Positions 36,297 to 45,702 are shown, numbered from the stretch's first letter. The stretch is 64,000 bases of DNA from SLRI01 sp964393275 (GCA_964393275.1 CAYMTA010000004.1:1-64000); one strand, 5' to 3'. The notes: generated by a model from the sequence alone, not told the origin. Translations and numbers: made by a program.

Positions 36297-36869
36297 ATGG
36301 ACCCGGATCGCATCTCGAACGGCACCTGGCTCGCCCTCGCGGCGGCGCTCATCGTTGTCCAGGCGCTCGCCCTCCATTTCATGGGCCAGCCCTGGATCTG
36401 CACCTGCGGCACCATCCGGCTTTGGGAGGGCGACGTCTCGGGCCCCGAGAACTCGCAGCACCTGACCGACTGGTACACCTTCAGCCACATCATCCACGGC
36501 CTCGGCTTCTACCTCCTCCTCAAGCTGATCGCCCCGAAGCTCCCCCTCGCCACCCGCTTCGCCATCGCCATCGGCCTCGAAGCCGCCTGGGAGATCGCCG
36601 AGAACTCCACCATGATCATCGAGCGCTACCGCGAGCAGGCCCTGGCCCAGGGCTATTTCGGCGACAGCATCGTCAACTCGGTCACCGACACCCTGGCCGC
36701 CGCCCTGGGCTTCGCCCTCGCCCGCCTCCTCCCCGTCAAGGCCTCCATCGCCCTCGCCATCGCCCTCGAGCTCTTCGCCGGCTACATGATCAGGGACAAC
36801 CTCACCCTCAACATCATCCAGCTCATCCACCCCGTCGAGGCCATCTCCCGCTGGCAGGCGGGAAGCTGA
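36297..36869 (+). CDS. UPF0314 (DUF2585) membrane protein
   Basis: The 190-residue protein has four hydrophobic segments and the DUF2585 signatures: GQPWICTCGTIRLWEGD, SQHLTDWYTFSHIIHG and AWEIAENSTMIIERYR. The family is largely alphaproteobacterial and has no known function. The ATG is preceded by GGAGAG. A 428-bp gap with a cobalamin riboswitch follows. Confidence 0.9.
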   Translation: MDPDRISNGTWLALAAALIVVQALALHFMGQPWICTCGTIRLWEGDVSGPENSQHLTDWYTFSHIIHGLGFYLLLKLIAPKLPLATRFAIAIGLEAAWEIAENSTMIIERYREQALAQGYFGDSIVNSVTDTLAAALGFALARLLPVKASIALAIALELFAGYMIRDNLTLNIIQLIHPVEAISRWQAGS

Positions 36870-36985
36870 AGGACGGCGAGGGCGATCTTCCTCCGCACCG
36901 CATCCATCCACTCGTGTGCTGCCGATCGGATGCCGGCGACGTGGGGCTCCTTGACTCCCTCCTGCGTCCGGCGCACGCTCCACCC

Positions 36986-37173
36986 GTCGTGGTTCTCCGG
37001 GTCTGCTCCAGATCCCGGAGTGAAGAGGGAATCCGGTGGGCCGCAGGGCGATGCCGGGGCTGCCCCCGCAACTGTGAGCGGCGAGCCGACATCCACTTCG
37101 CGTCACTGGGGTCCAGCGCCCCGGGAAGGCCGGATGGAGGCGAGGACCCGCGAGCCAGGAGACCTGCCGCGAC
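36986..37173 (+). ncRNA. Cobalamin (AdoCbl-type) riboswitch upstream of metE
   Basis: P1 is formed by GTCGTGG (36986) with CCGCGAC (37167). The conserved core GAAGAGGGAATCCGGTG starts at 37022, the internal CTGCCCCCGCAACTGTGAGC and CCGGGAAGGCC follow, and the B12 box GCCAGGAGACCTGCC is at 37154-37168. This order is the cobalamin aptamer. metE codes for the B12-independent methionine synthase, so binding of B12 should turn it off. The 116 bp before 36986 (36870-36985) show no gene; the promoter should be there. Confidence 0.95.
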
Positions 37174-37271
37174 ACGCCAACGTCCCTGGGCGGGGTGTCC
37201 CGGTGGTGCGCCTGCGCTTCCGCCGGTTGTCTGCCGCCGGAATCCTCTGCAAGCGTCCGCTCGGCCTTTGC

Positions 37272-37289
37272 CCCCAACGCTTCTTGGGG
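37272..37289 (+). promoter_or_regulatory. Hairpin enclosing the metE ribosome binding site
   Basis: CCCCAA and TTGGGG form a 6-bp stem with a CGCTTC loop; the GGGG arm ends nine bases before the metE ATG and is the only SD-like sequence. It is the likely output of the riboswitch: when B12 is bound, this hairpin would block translation. Confidence 0.55.
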
Positions 37290-37297
37290 TTCTGCCG

Positions 37298-39640
37298 ATG
37301 TCTCTCGTTTCCCTTCCTGTCAGCAGCCTCGGCGTGCCGCGGATCGGTCCGCGCCGCGAGCTGAAATTCGCTCTCGAATCCTACTGGTCCGACAAGTCCG
37401 ACGCCGCGGCGCTCCAGAAGGCGGCGGCCGGGCTCCGCGCCCTGAGCTGGGCGCGCCAGAAGGCGCTCGGCGTGACCGTCATCCCATCCAACGACTTCTC
37501 GCTCTACGACCATGTGCTCGACACGAGCGTGATGGTGGGCGCCATTCCCGAGGCCTACGGCTGGACCGGCGGCCCGGCGCCGCTCGACACCTATTTCGCC
37601 ATGGCGCGAGGCAGCCAGGGCGGCGCTCTCGATGCAGCCTGCGCCCATGGCCGGCATGGCGAGGCGGCCGGCGTCCCGGCCCTCGAGATGACCAAGTGGC
37701 TCGACACCAACTACCACTACATGGTGCCCGAGCTCACCCAAGATCAGCGCTTCACCCTGGCCTCGACGAAGCCGCTCGACGAGTATCTCGAAGCCAAGTC
37801 GCTCGGCTACCAGACCCGCCCCGTCCTGCTCGGCCCCGTGACCTGGCTCAAGCTCGCGAAGAGCAAGGACGCGACCCTCGATCCTCTGTCGCTGCTCGAT
37901 GACCTGCTGCCGGTCTATGTCGACATGCTCGGCCGGCTCGCGGCGGCGGGCGCGGCATGGGTGCAGATCGACGAGCCCTGCCTCGTGCTCGATCTCGACG
38001 AGGCGGCCCATGACGCGCTGCGCCGTACCTATCGCAGGCTCGCCGAGGCGGTGCCGGATCTGAGGATCATGCTCGCAACCTATTTCGGCGGGCTCGGCGA
38101 CAATCTGGAGGTGGCGCTCGATCTGCCGGTCGCCGGCCTGCATCTCGATCTGGTCCGCGCTCCGGAGCAGCTCGAGACGATTCTTGCCGAGGCGCCGCCC
38201 GGGCTGGTGCTGTCGCTCGGGGTGATCGACGGCCGCAATGTCTGGCGCGCGAACCTGCCAGAGATCCTGGGTCGCCTCGAGCCCGCCCTGGCGCGACGCG
38301 GCACGGACCAGATCGAGATCGCCCCGTCCTGCTCGCTGCTGCACGTGCCGATCGATCTGGACCAGGAAACCGACCTCGATCCCGAGCTGAAGGAATGGCT
38401 CGCCTTCTCGGTCCAGAAGATGAAGGAGCTCGCGGTCCTCGGCAAAGCGCTGGGCAGCGGCCGCGACGCCGTGCGGTCCGAGCTCGACGAGTCCAGGGCG
38501 GCAGCCGATCGGCGGGCCGCCTCGACGAAGGTGCACGATGCGGCGGTGGAGGCCCGCGTCCGGGCGATCACGCCGGCGATGGCGAAGCGGGCGCGGCCCT
38601 TTGCCGAACGGGCACCCCTGCAGCATGCCGCCCTCGATCTGCCGGCCTTCCCGACCACCACGATCGGCTCGTTCCCGCAGACGCCAGCCGTGCGCCAGGC
38701 GCGCGCCGCGCATGCCCGGGACGCCATGAGCGACACCGACTACGACGCCTTCCTGCGCCAGGAGACCGAAGCCGCCGTGCGCTGGCAGGAGGAGATCGGG
38801 CTCGACGTCCTGGTCCATGGCGAGTTCGAGCGCAACGACATGGTGCAGTATTTCGGCGAGCAGCTCGAAGGCTTCGCCTTCACCAGGCATGGCTGGGTGC
38901 AGAGCTATGGCTCGCGCTATGTCCGGCCGCCGATCCTGTTCGGCGACGTCTCGCGGCCGAAGCCGATGACCGTCGACCTCTGGCGCTACGCGCAGTCGCT
39001 CACCAAGAAGCCGATGAAGGGCATGCTCACGGGGCCGGTCACGATCCTCAACTGGTCCTTCGTCCGCGACGACCTGCCCCGCGATCAGGTCTGCCGCCAG
39101 ATAGCGCTCGCCATCCGGGACGAGGTCCGGGACCTCGAGCAGGCCGGGGCGCGGATGATCCAGATCGACGAGGCGGCCTTCCGCGAGGGGCTGCCGCTCA
39201 GGCGAGCCGAATGGCAGGCCTATCTCGACTGGGCCGTCCTGAGCTTTCGCCTGTGCTCCTCCGGCGTCGCCGACGAGGCGCAGATCCACACCCACATGTG
39301 CTACTCGGAGTTCAACGACATCATCTCGTCCATCGCTGCCATGGACGCGGACGTCATCTCCATCGAGACCTCGCGCTCCAGGATGGAGCTGCTCGACGCC
39401 TTCGAGAGCTTCGCGTATCCGAACGAGATCGGGCCGGGCGTCTACGACATCCATTCCCCTCGCGTGCCCGCCGTGGACGAGATGACCGCCCTCATGAAGC
39501 TCGCGCGCGAGCGACTGGCCGACGGCCAGCTCTGGGTCAATCCCGACTGCGGCCTGAAAACCCGCAAGTGGGAGGAGGTCCGCCCGGCCCTCGTCAACAT
39601 GGTCGAGGCGGCGAGGCGGATCAGGGCGCAGGCCGCCTGA
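37298..39640 (+). CDS. metE: Cobalamin-independent methionine synthase MetE
   Basis: The 780-residue protein has the usual MetE length and two barrel halves. The N-terminal part has LGVPRIGPRRELKFALE and ELTQDQRFTLAS; the C-terminal catalytic part has TTTIGSFPQTPAVR, GMLTGPVTILNWSF, and the zinc ligands His and Cys in HTHMCYSEF with the last Cys in VNPDCGLKTR. It transfers the methyl group of methyl-tetrahydrofolate to homocysteine. The ATG is at the end of the B12 riboswitch leader and a GC hairpin follows its stop. Confidence 0.98.
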   Translation: MSLVSLPVSSLGVPRIGPRRELKFALESYWSDKSDAAALQKAAAGLRALSWARQKALGVTVIPSNDFSLYDHVLDTSVMVGAIPEAYGWTGGPAPLDTYFAMARGSQGGALDAACAHGRHGEAAGVPALEMTKWLDTNYHYMVPELTQDQRFTLASTKPLDEYLEAKSLGYQTRPVLLGPVTWLKLAKSKDATLDPLSLLDDLLPVYVDMLGRLAAAGAAWVQIDEPCLVLDLDEAAHDALRRTYRRLAEAVPDLRIMLATYFGGLGDNLEVALDLPVAGLHLDLVRAPEQLETILAEAPPGLVLSLGVIDGRNVWRANLPEILGRLEPALARRGTDQIEIAPSCSLLHVPIDLDQETDLDPELKEWLAFSVQKMKELAVLGKALGSGRDAVRSELDESRAAADRRAASTKVHDAAVEARVRAITPAMAKRARPFAERAPLQHAALDLPAFPTTTIGSFPQTPAVRQARAAHARDAMSDTDYDAFLRQETEAAVRWQEEIGLDVLVHGEFERNDMVQYFGEQLEGFAFTRHGWVQSYGSRYVRPPILFGDVSRPKPMTVDLWRYAQSLTKKPMKGMLTGPVTILNWSFVRDDLPRDQVCRQIALAIRDEVRDLEQAGARMIQIDEAAFREGLPLRRAEWQAYLDWAVLSFRLCSSGVADEAQIHTHMCYSEFNDIISSIAAMDADVISIETSRSRMELLDAFESFAYPNEIGPGVYDIHSPRVPAVDEMTALMKLARERLADGQLWVNPDCGLKTRKWEEVRPALVNMVEAARRIRAQAA

Positions 39641-39648
39641 ACCGGGAC

Positions 39649-39678
39649 GACCGCCGCCGAGCCGGAGCGGCGGCGGTC
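39649..39678 (+). terminator. Hairpin after metE
   Basis: GACCGCCGCC pairs with GGCGGCGGTC (10 bp, 10-base loop) nine bases after the metE stop. No U-run follows; it probably still marks the end of the metE unit. Confidence 0.5.
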
Positions 39679-39923
39679 CCTGCCCGGCCTGTTCATGGCG
39701 GCCGGGCTCTCCTTGCCCGCCACCCGGGCGACGGACACGGACCAGCCGGCAATACCGGCGATGATCAGCTGCAAGTCCTCCTGGACGGATATTTAGGTAT
39801 GTTCCCCTTGAGCGGCGCCCCTATTCATGCTAATCGGCAGGACTGGAGAAAGCGCCAAGAAGCGGCTTGACTCTTCGGTTGGTTGGCCCTGCATCTGCGG
39901 GAGTGCGACGGTTGCCGGAGACC
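39679..39923 (+). promoter_or_regulatory. Upstream region of the injection-system operon
   Basis: This 245-bp stretch has no supported gene. It contains a locally AT-rich segment (ATATTTAGGTATG, about 39789) and a TTGACT at 39867 that could be a -35 element with a poor -10 (TGCATC) 17 bases on. It must hold the promoter of the long downstream gene run. No dedicated regulator gene is adjacent. Confidence 0.35.
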
Positions 39924-40298
39924 ATGATTTGCGAGCTGTCGGTGACCCTGGGATCGGGGCCACGCTGGTCCTCGATCCGCGTCGTCGAGGTCGAGGCGAC
40001 CGACGTCATCCGCGTCACCATAGCCGCCGGCGCCAGTGACACGAAGGTCGAGCTGCAGCCGGGCGACGCCATGCAGCTCCTCCTGATCAACCCCGAGATT
40101 CCGGCCGAGACGCTGGGCTATGCGACCAGCGCCGGCGCTGCCACGCCGCATATGCTCGACCAGCCGCATCTCCTGGTCGGGCAGGGCGCCATCGGCCTGC
40201 TCGGCGGCAGCAGCGCGCCGACCTCCCTCTTCTTCAACAACAGCGGGACCGAGGATGCCTCGGTCACCATCGTCATCGGCCGCGACGCGACCCCATGA
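39924..40298 (+). CDS. Unknown small protein, first gene of the eCIS run
   Basis: The 124-residue product starts MICELSVTLGSGPRW after GGAG and appears mostly beta-stranded (RVVEVEATDVIRVTIAAG, DASVTIVIGRD). It lies 48 bp upstream of the sheath gene on the same strand and reads as part of the operon. No family was recognised. A small structural or assembly role in the particle is only inferred from position. Confidence 0.6.
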   Translation: MICELSVTLGSGPRWSSIRVVEVEATDVIRVTIAAGASDTKVELQPGDAMQLLLINPEIPAETLGYATSAGAATPHMLDQPHLLVGQGAIGLLGGSSAPTSLFFNNSGTEDASVTIVIGRDATP

Positions 40299-40346
40299 GC
40301 CGCCCGCCAGCCGACTGAACGCCACCATAGCGACGGGAGCCTCCCG

Positions 40347-42314
40347 ATGCCGGTCAAGCCGACCTATCCAGGCGTCTATATCGAGGAGATCCCGAGCGGC
40401 GTGCGCACGATCACGGGCGTCGCCACGTCGGTCGCCGCCTTCGTCGACCGCTTCGCGCGCGGGCCGCTGGACAAGCCCGTGCAGCTCTTCGGCATGGCCG
40501 ATCTGGAGCGCGAGCTCGGCGGCCTGAGCCCGGCGAGCGAGGCCAGCTACGCGATCCAGCAGTTCTTCCTCAACGGCGGCAGCGAATGCTGGGCCGTGCG
40601 GGTCGCCGACAAAACCTCGCCGACCTCAACCACCGCCCCGGCGACGGCGGCCAGCGCCACGCTCAAGGTCCAGCCGAACGCCGGCGCCACCGTTCTCACC
40701 GCCAGCGCCGGCCGCGAGGTGGGCGACGCCTCGGCCCCGGATCCCGGCATCTGGGGCAACAATCTCTTCCTCGAGATCGACTACGACACCGCCGATCCGA
40801 AGAAGGCCTTCAACCTGACCGTGAGCGAGATCGTCACCCAGAACGGCCGTCGGGCGACGCGGCGGAGCGAGAGCCATCGCGGCCTCGTCCTGGCCTCGAG
40901 CGGTCCCAGGAACGCGGTCGAGACCCTGAATGCCGCCTCGTCATTGATCCAGCTCGCCGCCGGGGCCGGCTTTCCGGCCAACCTGCCGGCCGCCACGGGG
41001 ACCATGGGAGCGGAGATCGCGCCCGGGACCAAGATTCCGGCCTCGCCCGTCGCCCTCTCGATCAATGCCGGCAATGGCCCGAGGACGGTCACCGTGACCC
41101 ATGGCCTGGGCGCCACCTCCGAGGACCATGCCGCCTTCCGTCCCCTGCTCGAGGCGGCCTTGCGGGCGGCGGCCGGCGCTGCCACCAACGATGACGAGCG
41201 GGCGCTGCTCGAGGGTGCCCAGGTCCGGCTGATCGGCAAGGGCACGGCGGCCAGCCCCTATCGCTATCAGGTCCTGGCCGGACGCGGCGGCGCCGGGTTC
41301 ACCGGGGCGGAAAAGCTGGCGATCGGCGGTGCCGGCGCGGCGGCGCTCGGCCTCGACGCAACGCCCAACGTGCAGCAGGTCCCGCTGACCGGCGGCAAGG
41401 ACGGCGGTGCCCTGACGCTCGAGCATATCCGCGGCATCGAGGCGGACAAGAGCGGCCTCTACGCGCTCGAGGACGTCGATCTCTTCAACATCCTCTGCCT
41501 GCCGGCGGCCCCGCTGCTCGCGACCGACGCCATGCAGACGCTCTACATGACCGCCGCCGCCTATTGCGAGCGGCGGCGGGCGTTCCTGATCGTCGACATC
41601 CCGCCCGCCATCGCCTCGCTGACGGCGATGCAGACCTGGATGGGTGCGAACGACAAGCTCCGCCACCGCAATGCCGCCGTCTACTTCCCGAGGACCCGGA
41701 TCAGCGACCCGCTCGACGACAGCCGGGCGCGCAGCATCGGCGCCAGCGGCACGATCGCCGGGCTCTACGCCAGGACCGACGCCAATCGTGGCGTCTGGAA
41801 GGCGCCCGCCGGCACCGACGCCCGGCTGCAAAACGTGCTCGAGCTCGACTACAAACTGACCGATCCGCAGAACGGCGCCCTCAACCCCCTGGGCGTCAAC
41901 TGCCTGCGCAGCTTTCCGGTCTACAGCAACATCTGCTGGGGTGCCCGCACCCTCGACGGCGCCGACGCCCAGGCCAGCGAATGGAAGTACATCCCCGTCC
42001 GCCGGCTCACGCTCTACCTCGAGGAGAGCCTCTATCGCGGCACCAAATGGGTGGTCTTCGAGCCTAATGACGAGCCGCTCTGGGCCCAGATCCGCCTCAA
42101 TGTCGGCGCCTTCATGCACACGCTCTTCCGCCAGGGCGCCTTCCAGGGAACGACCCCGCGCGACGCCTACCTGGTCAAATGCGACCACGAGACGACGACG
42201 CAGAACGACATCGACAACGGAATCGTCAACATCCTCGTGGGCTTCGCCCCGCTCAAGCCGGCCGAGTTCGTTATCATCAAGATCCAGCAGATCGCCGGCG
42301 ACATCCAAGCCTGA
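40347..42314 (+). CDS. Contractile tail sheath protein
   Basis: The 655-residue protein begins PVKPTYPGVYIEEIPSG, the phage/eCIS sheath N-terminus, and ends with the sheath C-terminal domain (LFRQGAFQGTTPRDAYLVKCD, NGIVNILVGFAPLKPAEFVI). The sheath contracts to drive the tube. Only one sheath gene is present, whereas Afp and PVC particles carry three paralogues. It lies between the unknown gene at 39924 and the tube gene. Confidence 0.95.
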   Translation: MPVKPTYPGVYIEEIPSGVRTITGVATSVAAFVDRFARGPLDKPVQLFGMADLERELGGLSPASEASYAIQQFFLNGGSECWAVRVADKTSPTSTTAPATAASATLKVQPNAGATVLTASAGREVGDASAPDPGIWGNNLFLEIDYDTADPKKAFNLTVSEIVTQNGRRATRRSESHRGLVLASSGPRNAVETLNAASSLIQLAAGAGFPANLPAATGTMGAEIAPGTKIPASPVALSINAGNGPRTVTVTHGLGATSEDHAAFRPLLEAALRAAAGAATNDDERALLEGAQVRLIGKGTAASPYRYQVLAGRGGAGFTGAEKLAIGGAGAAALGLDATPNVQQVPLTGGKDGGALTLEHIRGIEADKSGLYALEDVDLFNILCLPAAPLLATDAMQTLYMTAAAYCERRRAFLIVDIPPAIASLTAMQTWMGANDKLRHRNAAVYFPRTRISDPLDDSRARSIGASGTIAGLYARTDANRGVWKAPAGTDARLQNVLELDYKLTDPQNGALNPLGVNCLRSFPVYSNICWGARTLDGADAQASEWKYIPVRRLTLYLEESLYRGTKWVVFEPNDEPLWAQIRLNVGAFMHTLFRQGAFQGTTPRDAYLVKCDHETTTQNDIDNGIVNILVGFAPLKPAEFVIIKIQQIAGDIQA

Positions 42315-42324
42315 GGAGAGCGCG

Positions 42325-42852
42325 ATGGCGCAGTTCACCGTCAACGCGACCCGCTTCGACCCCTACAAGACCTACAAGTTCCGGGTGAAGTGGGACGGCC
42401 GCTATGTCGCCGGGATCAGCAAGGTGGGCGCCCTCAAGCGCTCGATCGAGGTGGTCCGGCACCGCGAGGGTGGCGATCCGTCGCTCGAGCGGGTCTCGCC
42501 GGGCCGGGCCAAGTTCGAGCCGGTGACGCTCGAGCGGGGAGTCACCCACGACATCGAGTTCGAGGTCTGGGCCAACAAGGTCTGGAACTTCGGCAGCGGC
42601 CTCGGGGCCGAGGTGTCGCTGCGCGATTTCCGCAAGGACATCATCATCGACCTCTTCAACGAGGCCGGGCAGAAGGCGCTGTCCTACAAGATCTATCGCT
42701 GCTGGGTCTCGGAGTTCCAGGCGCTGCCCGACCTCGACGCCTCGGCCAACGCCATCGCGATCCAGACGCTGAAGCTCGAGAACGAGGGCTGGGAGCGCGA
42801 CTACGAGGTGACCGAGCCGGCCGAGCCGAGCTTCAACGAGCCGCCGGGCTGA
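42325..42852 (+). CDS. Tail tube protein (gp19/Afp1-like)
   Basis: The 175-residue product shows KFRVKWDGRYVAGISKVGALKRSIEVV and a C-terminal strand pair (NAIAIQTLKLENEGWERD), the tube fold of gp19/Hcp-like proteins. It polymerises into the inner tube. ATG 42325 follows GAGGAGAG, ten bases after the sheath stop. Only one tube gene is seen in the window. Confidence 0.93.
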   Translation: MAQFTVNATRFDPYKTYKFRVKWDGRYVAGISKVGALKRSIEVVRHREGGDPSLERVSPGRAKFEPVTLERGVTHDIEFEVWANKVWNFGSGLGAEVSLRDFRKDIIIDLFNEAGQKALSYKIYRCWVSEFQALPDLDASANAIAIQTLKLENEGWERDYEVTEPAEPSFNEPPG

Positions 42853-42857
42853 CCCAG

Positions 42858-43625
42858 GTGGCGACCGCACCCATGCCGGGCCTGCGGACGATGACCGGGT
42901 TCGACGAGCTTCTGGTGCAGGATGCCGTGGCGGCCGGCGAGCCCCGCACTCTCGTCACCACCCGCCTGCTCAGCGCCTGCCTCGGCGAGGGTGGCGAGGA
43001 CCGCGCGCTGGCGATGACAGTGGGCCGGCGCGAGACGCTGCTGCTCGAGCTGCGCCGGAGCGCCTTCGGCGAGCGGATCGAGGCCGTCACCCGTTGCCCG
43101 CGCTGCGGCGAGGCGCTCGACCTCGACCTCGTCACGGGCGACCTGCTGCTGGCGGCACAGGACGAAGCCGCGGCGGCCGAGGTCGAGATCGAGGCCGATG
43201 ATGTGGGCTGGCGGGCGGTCCTGCGGCCGGTCACCGGCGCCGACCAGAGGGCGGCGCTCGACGTCCAGGACCCGGCGGCGCTCCTGCTCCGGCGATGCGT
43301 GACGGGCCTCGTGCGCGACGATGGTGTCGCCTGGCCGATCGAGGAGCTCTCCCCGGCGCTCCGCGCGGCGCTCGACGACGCGCTCCGCCGCCTCGATCCC
43401 ATGGCGGAGATCCGCCTCGACCTCGCCTGCCCCGCCTGCGGGCACGGCTTCTCCGCACCATTCGACGTGGCGGCGCAATTCTTCGCCGAGCTCGCCGCCG
43501 AGGCCGATCAGCTCCTGCGCGAGGTGCTGGCGATCGGCCGCACCTGCCACTGGAGCGAGACCGAGATCCTCGGCCTGCCCCGGCCACGGCGCCGCGCCTA
43601 CGCGACCCTGGCCACGGCGCGATGA
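42858..43625 (+). CDS. Zinc-ribbon baseplate protein (T4-type hub assembly chaperone family)
   Basis: The 255-residue protein has two zinc knuckle pairs, CPRCGEALDLD and ACPACGHGF, and the C-terminal EVLAIGRTCHWSETEILGLPRPRRRAY stretch that marks the tail-associated baseplate chaperone family. GTG 42858 is a likely start; MPGLRTM at 42873 is an alternative. It follows the tube gene and its stop overlaps the next ATG (ATGA). Its likely role is to assist baseplate assembly. Confidence 0.78.
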   Translation: MATAPMPGLRTMTGFDELLVQDAVAAGEPRTLVTTRLLSACLGEGGEDRALAMTVGRRETLLLELRRSAFGERIEAVTRCPRCGEALDLDLVTGDLLLAAQDEAAAAEVEIEADDVGWRAVLRPVTGADQRAALDVQDPAALLLRRCVTGLVRDDGVAWPIEELSPALRAALDDALRRLDPMAEIRLDLACPACGHGFSAPFDVAAQFFAELAAEADQLLREVLAIGRTCHWSETEILGLPRPRRRAYATLATAR

Positions 43626-44338
43626 GCCCGGCGTCGTTCCTCGCAGGCGTGGCGACACGGGGGGCCGCCTCCGGGTTGGCGGCGCTGCGGCCGGACGTCT
43701 GGCGTGGCCGCGAGCTGGCAGCGACGGGGGATGCCTCGCCGCCCGCACCGGCGATCGCTCCAACCCCGGCCGCCCGAACCGAGGCGACGCCACCCGCGAC
43801 CGCGAGCCCGCCCTCCCCGATCGCCGTCCGTCCGCCGCCGGCGCCGGCGCCGGCACGATCGTCCGCCCCCCAGCCGCCGGCAGCGGCGATGCGGGACACC
43901 GTCCGGACACCGCTGCCGGTGATCGCCGCGTCATCGCCGCCGGCCCTGCGCGAGGCGACACCGTCGCGGCCGGCAGTGGCGCCAGCTCCAAGGGCCTCGT
44001 CGGTGATCGCGTCCGCCGTCTCGCCACCGCCCGAAGCCGGCGCCGAAGCGGCTCCGCCCGCCATGGTCGAAGTGAGCGCGCTACGATCGACCGTGCCGAC
44101 CGATGCGGGCTTCGACCGCTTCCCCATCCAGCCGCGCCTTCGGCCGGGCGACCCGCCGCTGCCGCCACCGCCGGCCGAATCACCGGCCGAGCCCGTGATC
44201 GAGGTCAGGATCGGCCGGCTCGAATGGCGGCCGCAGGCGCCGTCCACCCCGCCGCCGGCCGCACCGGCCGCGGCTCGGGCCAGCGGCTTCGCCGCCTATG
44301 CCGCGCTGCGGGCCGGCATCGACCGGGGCAGGCGCTAG
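43622..44338 (+). CDS. Pro/Ala-rich linker protein with a conserved beta motif
   Basis: The 238-residue protein is low-complexity (Pro and Ala about half of residues 30-190) except for a short C-terminal block with VIEVRIGRLEWRPQ, which recurs in proteins beside DUF4255 genes in tail-like clusters. The low-complexity part may act as a flexible tether. The ATG is coupled to the previous stop. Its function is unknown. Confidence 0.65.
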   Translation: MSPASFLAGVATRGAASGLAALRPDVWRGRELAATGDASPPAPAIAPTPAARTEATPPATASPPSPIAVRPPPAPAPARSSAPQPPAAAMRDTVRTPLPVIAASSPPALREATPSRPAVAPAPRASSVIASAVSPPPEAGAEAAPPAMVEVSALRSTVPTDAGFDRFPIQPRLRPGDPPLPPPPAESPAEPVIEVRIGRLEWRPQAPSTPPPAAPAAARASGFAAYAALRAGIDRGRR

Positions 44339-44340
44339 AC

Positions 44341-45702
44341 ATGGCCGGCTATCGCGCCATCGAGGGGGCCAGCCGGACCCTGCGATCGCTGCTGCGCGAC
44401 CGGCTGCAGGAGCCCGTGCCGGTCACCCTCCTGCCGCCCGATGTCGAGCCGCCCGATATCGATGGCCCCCGGATCAACCTCTATCTCTTCGAGATCAAGG
44501 AGCAGGCCCAGCTCAAGAACCAAATGCCGCCCGGCGAGGGACCCGCCGGCGCCTACGGCAAGCCGCCGCTCTCGCTCGAGCTCTTCTACCTCCTGACCAC
44601 CATCGCCTCGAGCGAGACGGCGCTCGAGGCTGATCTGGGCTGCCAGCGCATGCTGGGCGACGCGCTCGGCGTGCTCGCCGAATGGCCGATCGTCACCAGG
44701 AAGCTCCTGGCCGTCACCGCCAACGATCGGCCGCAGGGCGCGCCGATCCTCGACGTTGGCCTGCTCGACGAGCACGAGAGCCTGAAGATCACGCTGCATC
44801 CGGCCGGCATCGACGAGCTGACCAAGATCTGGACGGCGCTGCCCGAGGGCGCCTTCCGTCGGGCCGTCGTCCTCGCCGTCTCGGTCGTGCAGATCAGCGC
44901 CCGCGTCCCGCCCGCGAGCCCGCGCCCGGTGGCGACCCGCCGCCTGATCGCCGATATCGGCCGGCGGCCGATGCTCACCTCGGTCTTCCGCCGGGCGCTC
45001 CTGCCGACCGATCCCGTGGCCGAGCCCAGGGTCGTCCTGGGCGACCAGATCATCATCCGGGGGCACAATCTGGCGGGCCAGCGCACGCTCGTCCGCCTGG
45101 GCGCGCTCGACCCGATCGAGGTGGAGCCCGACGGCGCCGGCGAGCGGCTCGTGGTCACCCTGCCGGACGAGACCTATCCGGCCACGGCCGACCCGCCGGG
45201 GCCGAGGCCGATCCCGATGGACCAGCGCCTGCGCGCCGGCACGCTTACCGTGCAGGTGCTGGTCGAGCAGGTGCGGGAGGCGGTGCAGGGCGGCCGCGAC
45301 GATCCGGGCACGCCCGGCAGCGCCACGGCACGAATCTTCTCGGATGTGGGCGTGCTGCAGCTCCTGCCGGAGCTCACCGGCGCCAGCCCGGCCAGCGCCA
45401 CGGTGGCTGCGGCGGCAGCGCCGGATGCCCGGCTAACGCTCACCGGCAGGCGCCTCTTCCAGCCGAGCGCGGCAACCATCGTGCTGGTCGGCGAGCACGC
45501 CTTCGACGGCGAGCGCGTCGTCCTCGATCCGACCCGGGAATGGCTGCCGCCGCCGGATGACCGGACCGCCGTTCCGTTGCGCCGGCTCGCCGCGTCCCTG
45601 CCGCCGCCGCCGCCGGGCGGAACGGTCTATCCCTTGCGGGTGATCGTCGACGGGGCGCCGGGCGCCGCGGGCCCCGCCATCACCTTCAGGCTCGACCCAT
45701 GA
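44341..45702 (+). CDS. DUF4255 / Pvc16-type tube-terminator protein
   Basis: The 453-residue protein opens MAGYRAIEGASRTLRSLL and has the DUF4255 core (INLYLFEIKEQAQLKNQ, PPLSLELFYLLTTIA) in its first 200 residues. A C-terminal 250-residue segment contains IPT/Ig-like beta strands. In PVC and Afp particles the equivalent (Afp16) caps the tube and fixes its length. Its stop overlaps the ATPase start. Confidence 0.85.
   Translation: MAGYRAIEGASRTLRSLLRDRLQEPVPVTLLPPDVEPPDIDGPRINLYLFEIKEQAQLKNQMPPGEGPAGAYGKPPLSLELFYLLTTIASSETALEADLGCQRMLGDALGVLAEWPIVTRKLLAVTANDRPQGAPILDVGLLDEHESLKITLHPAGIDELTKIWTALPEGAFRRAVVLAVSVVQISARVPPASPRPVATRRLIADIGRRPMLTSVFRRALLPTDPVAEPRVVLGDQIIIRGHNLAGQRTLVRLGALDPIEVEPDGAGERLVVTLPDETYPATADPPGPRPIPMDQRLRAGTLTVQVLVEQVREAVQGGRDDPGTPGSATARIFSDVGVLQLLPELTGASPASATVAAAAAPDARLTLTGRRLFQPSAATIVLVGEHAFDGERVVLDPTREWLPPPDDRTAVPLRRLAASLPPPPPGGTVYPLRVIVDGAPGAAGPAITFRLDP

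Noticed and set aside
37103..39454. 783-codon minus-strand frame opposite metE
   Set aside because: Antisense to a clear MetE; it also overlaps the cobalamin riboswitch region.
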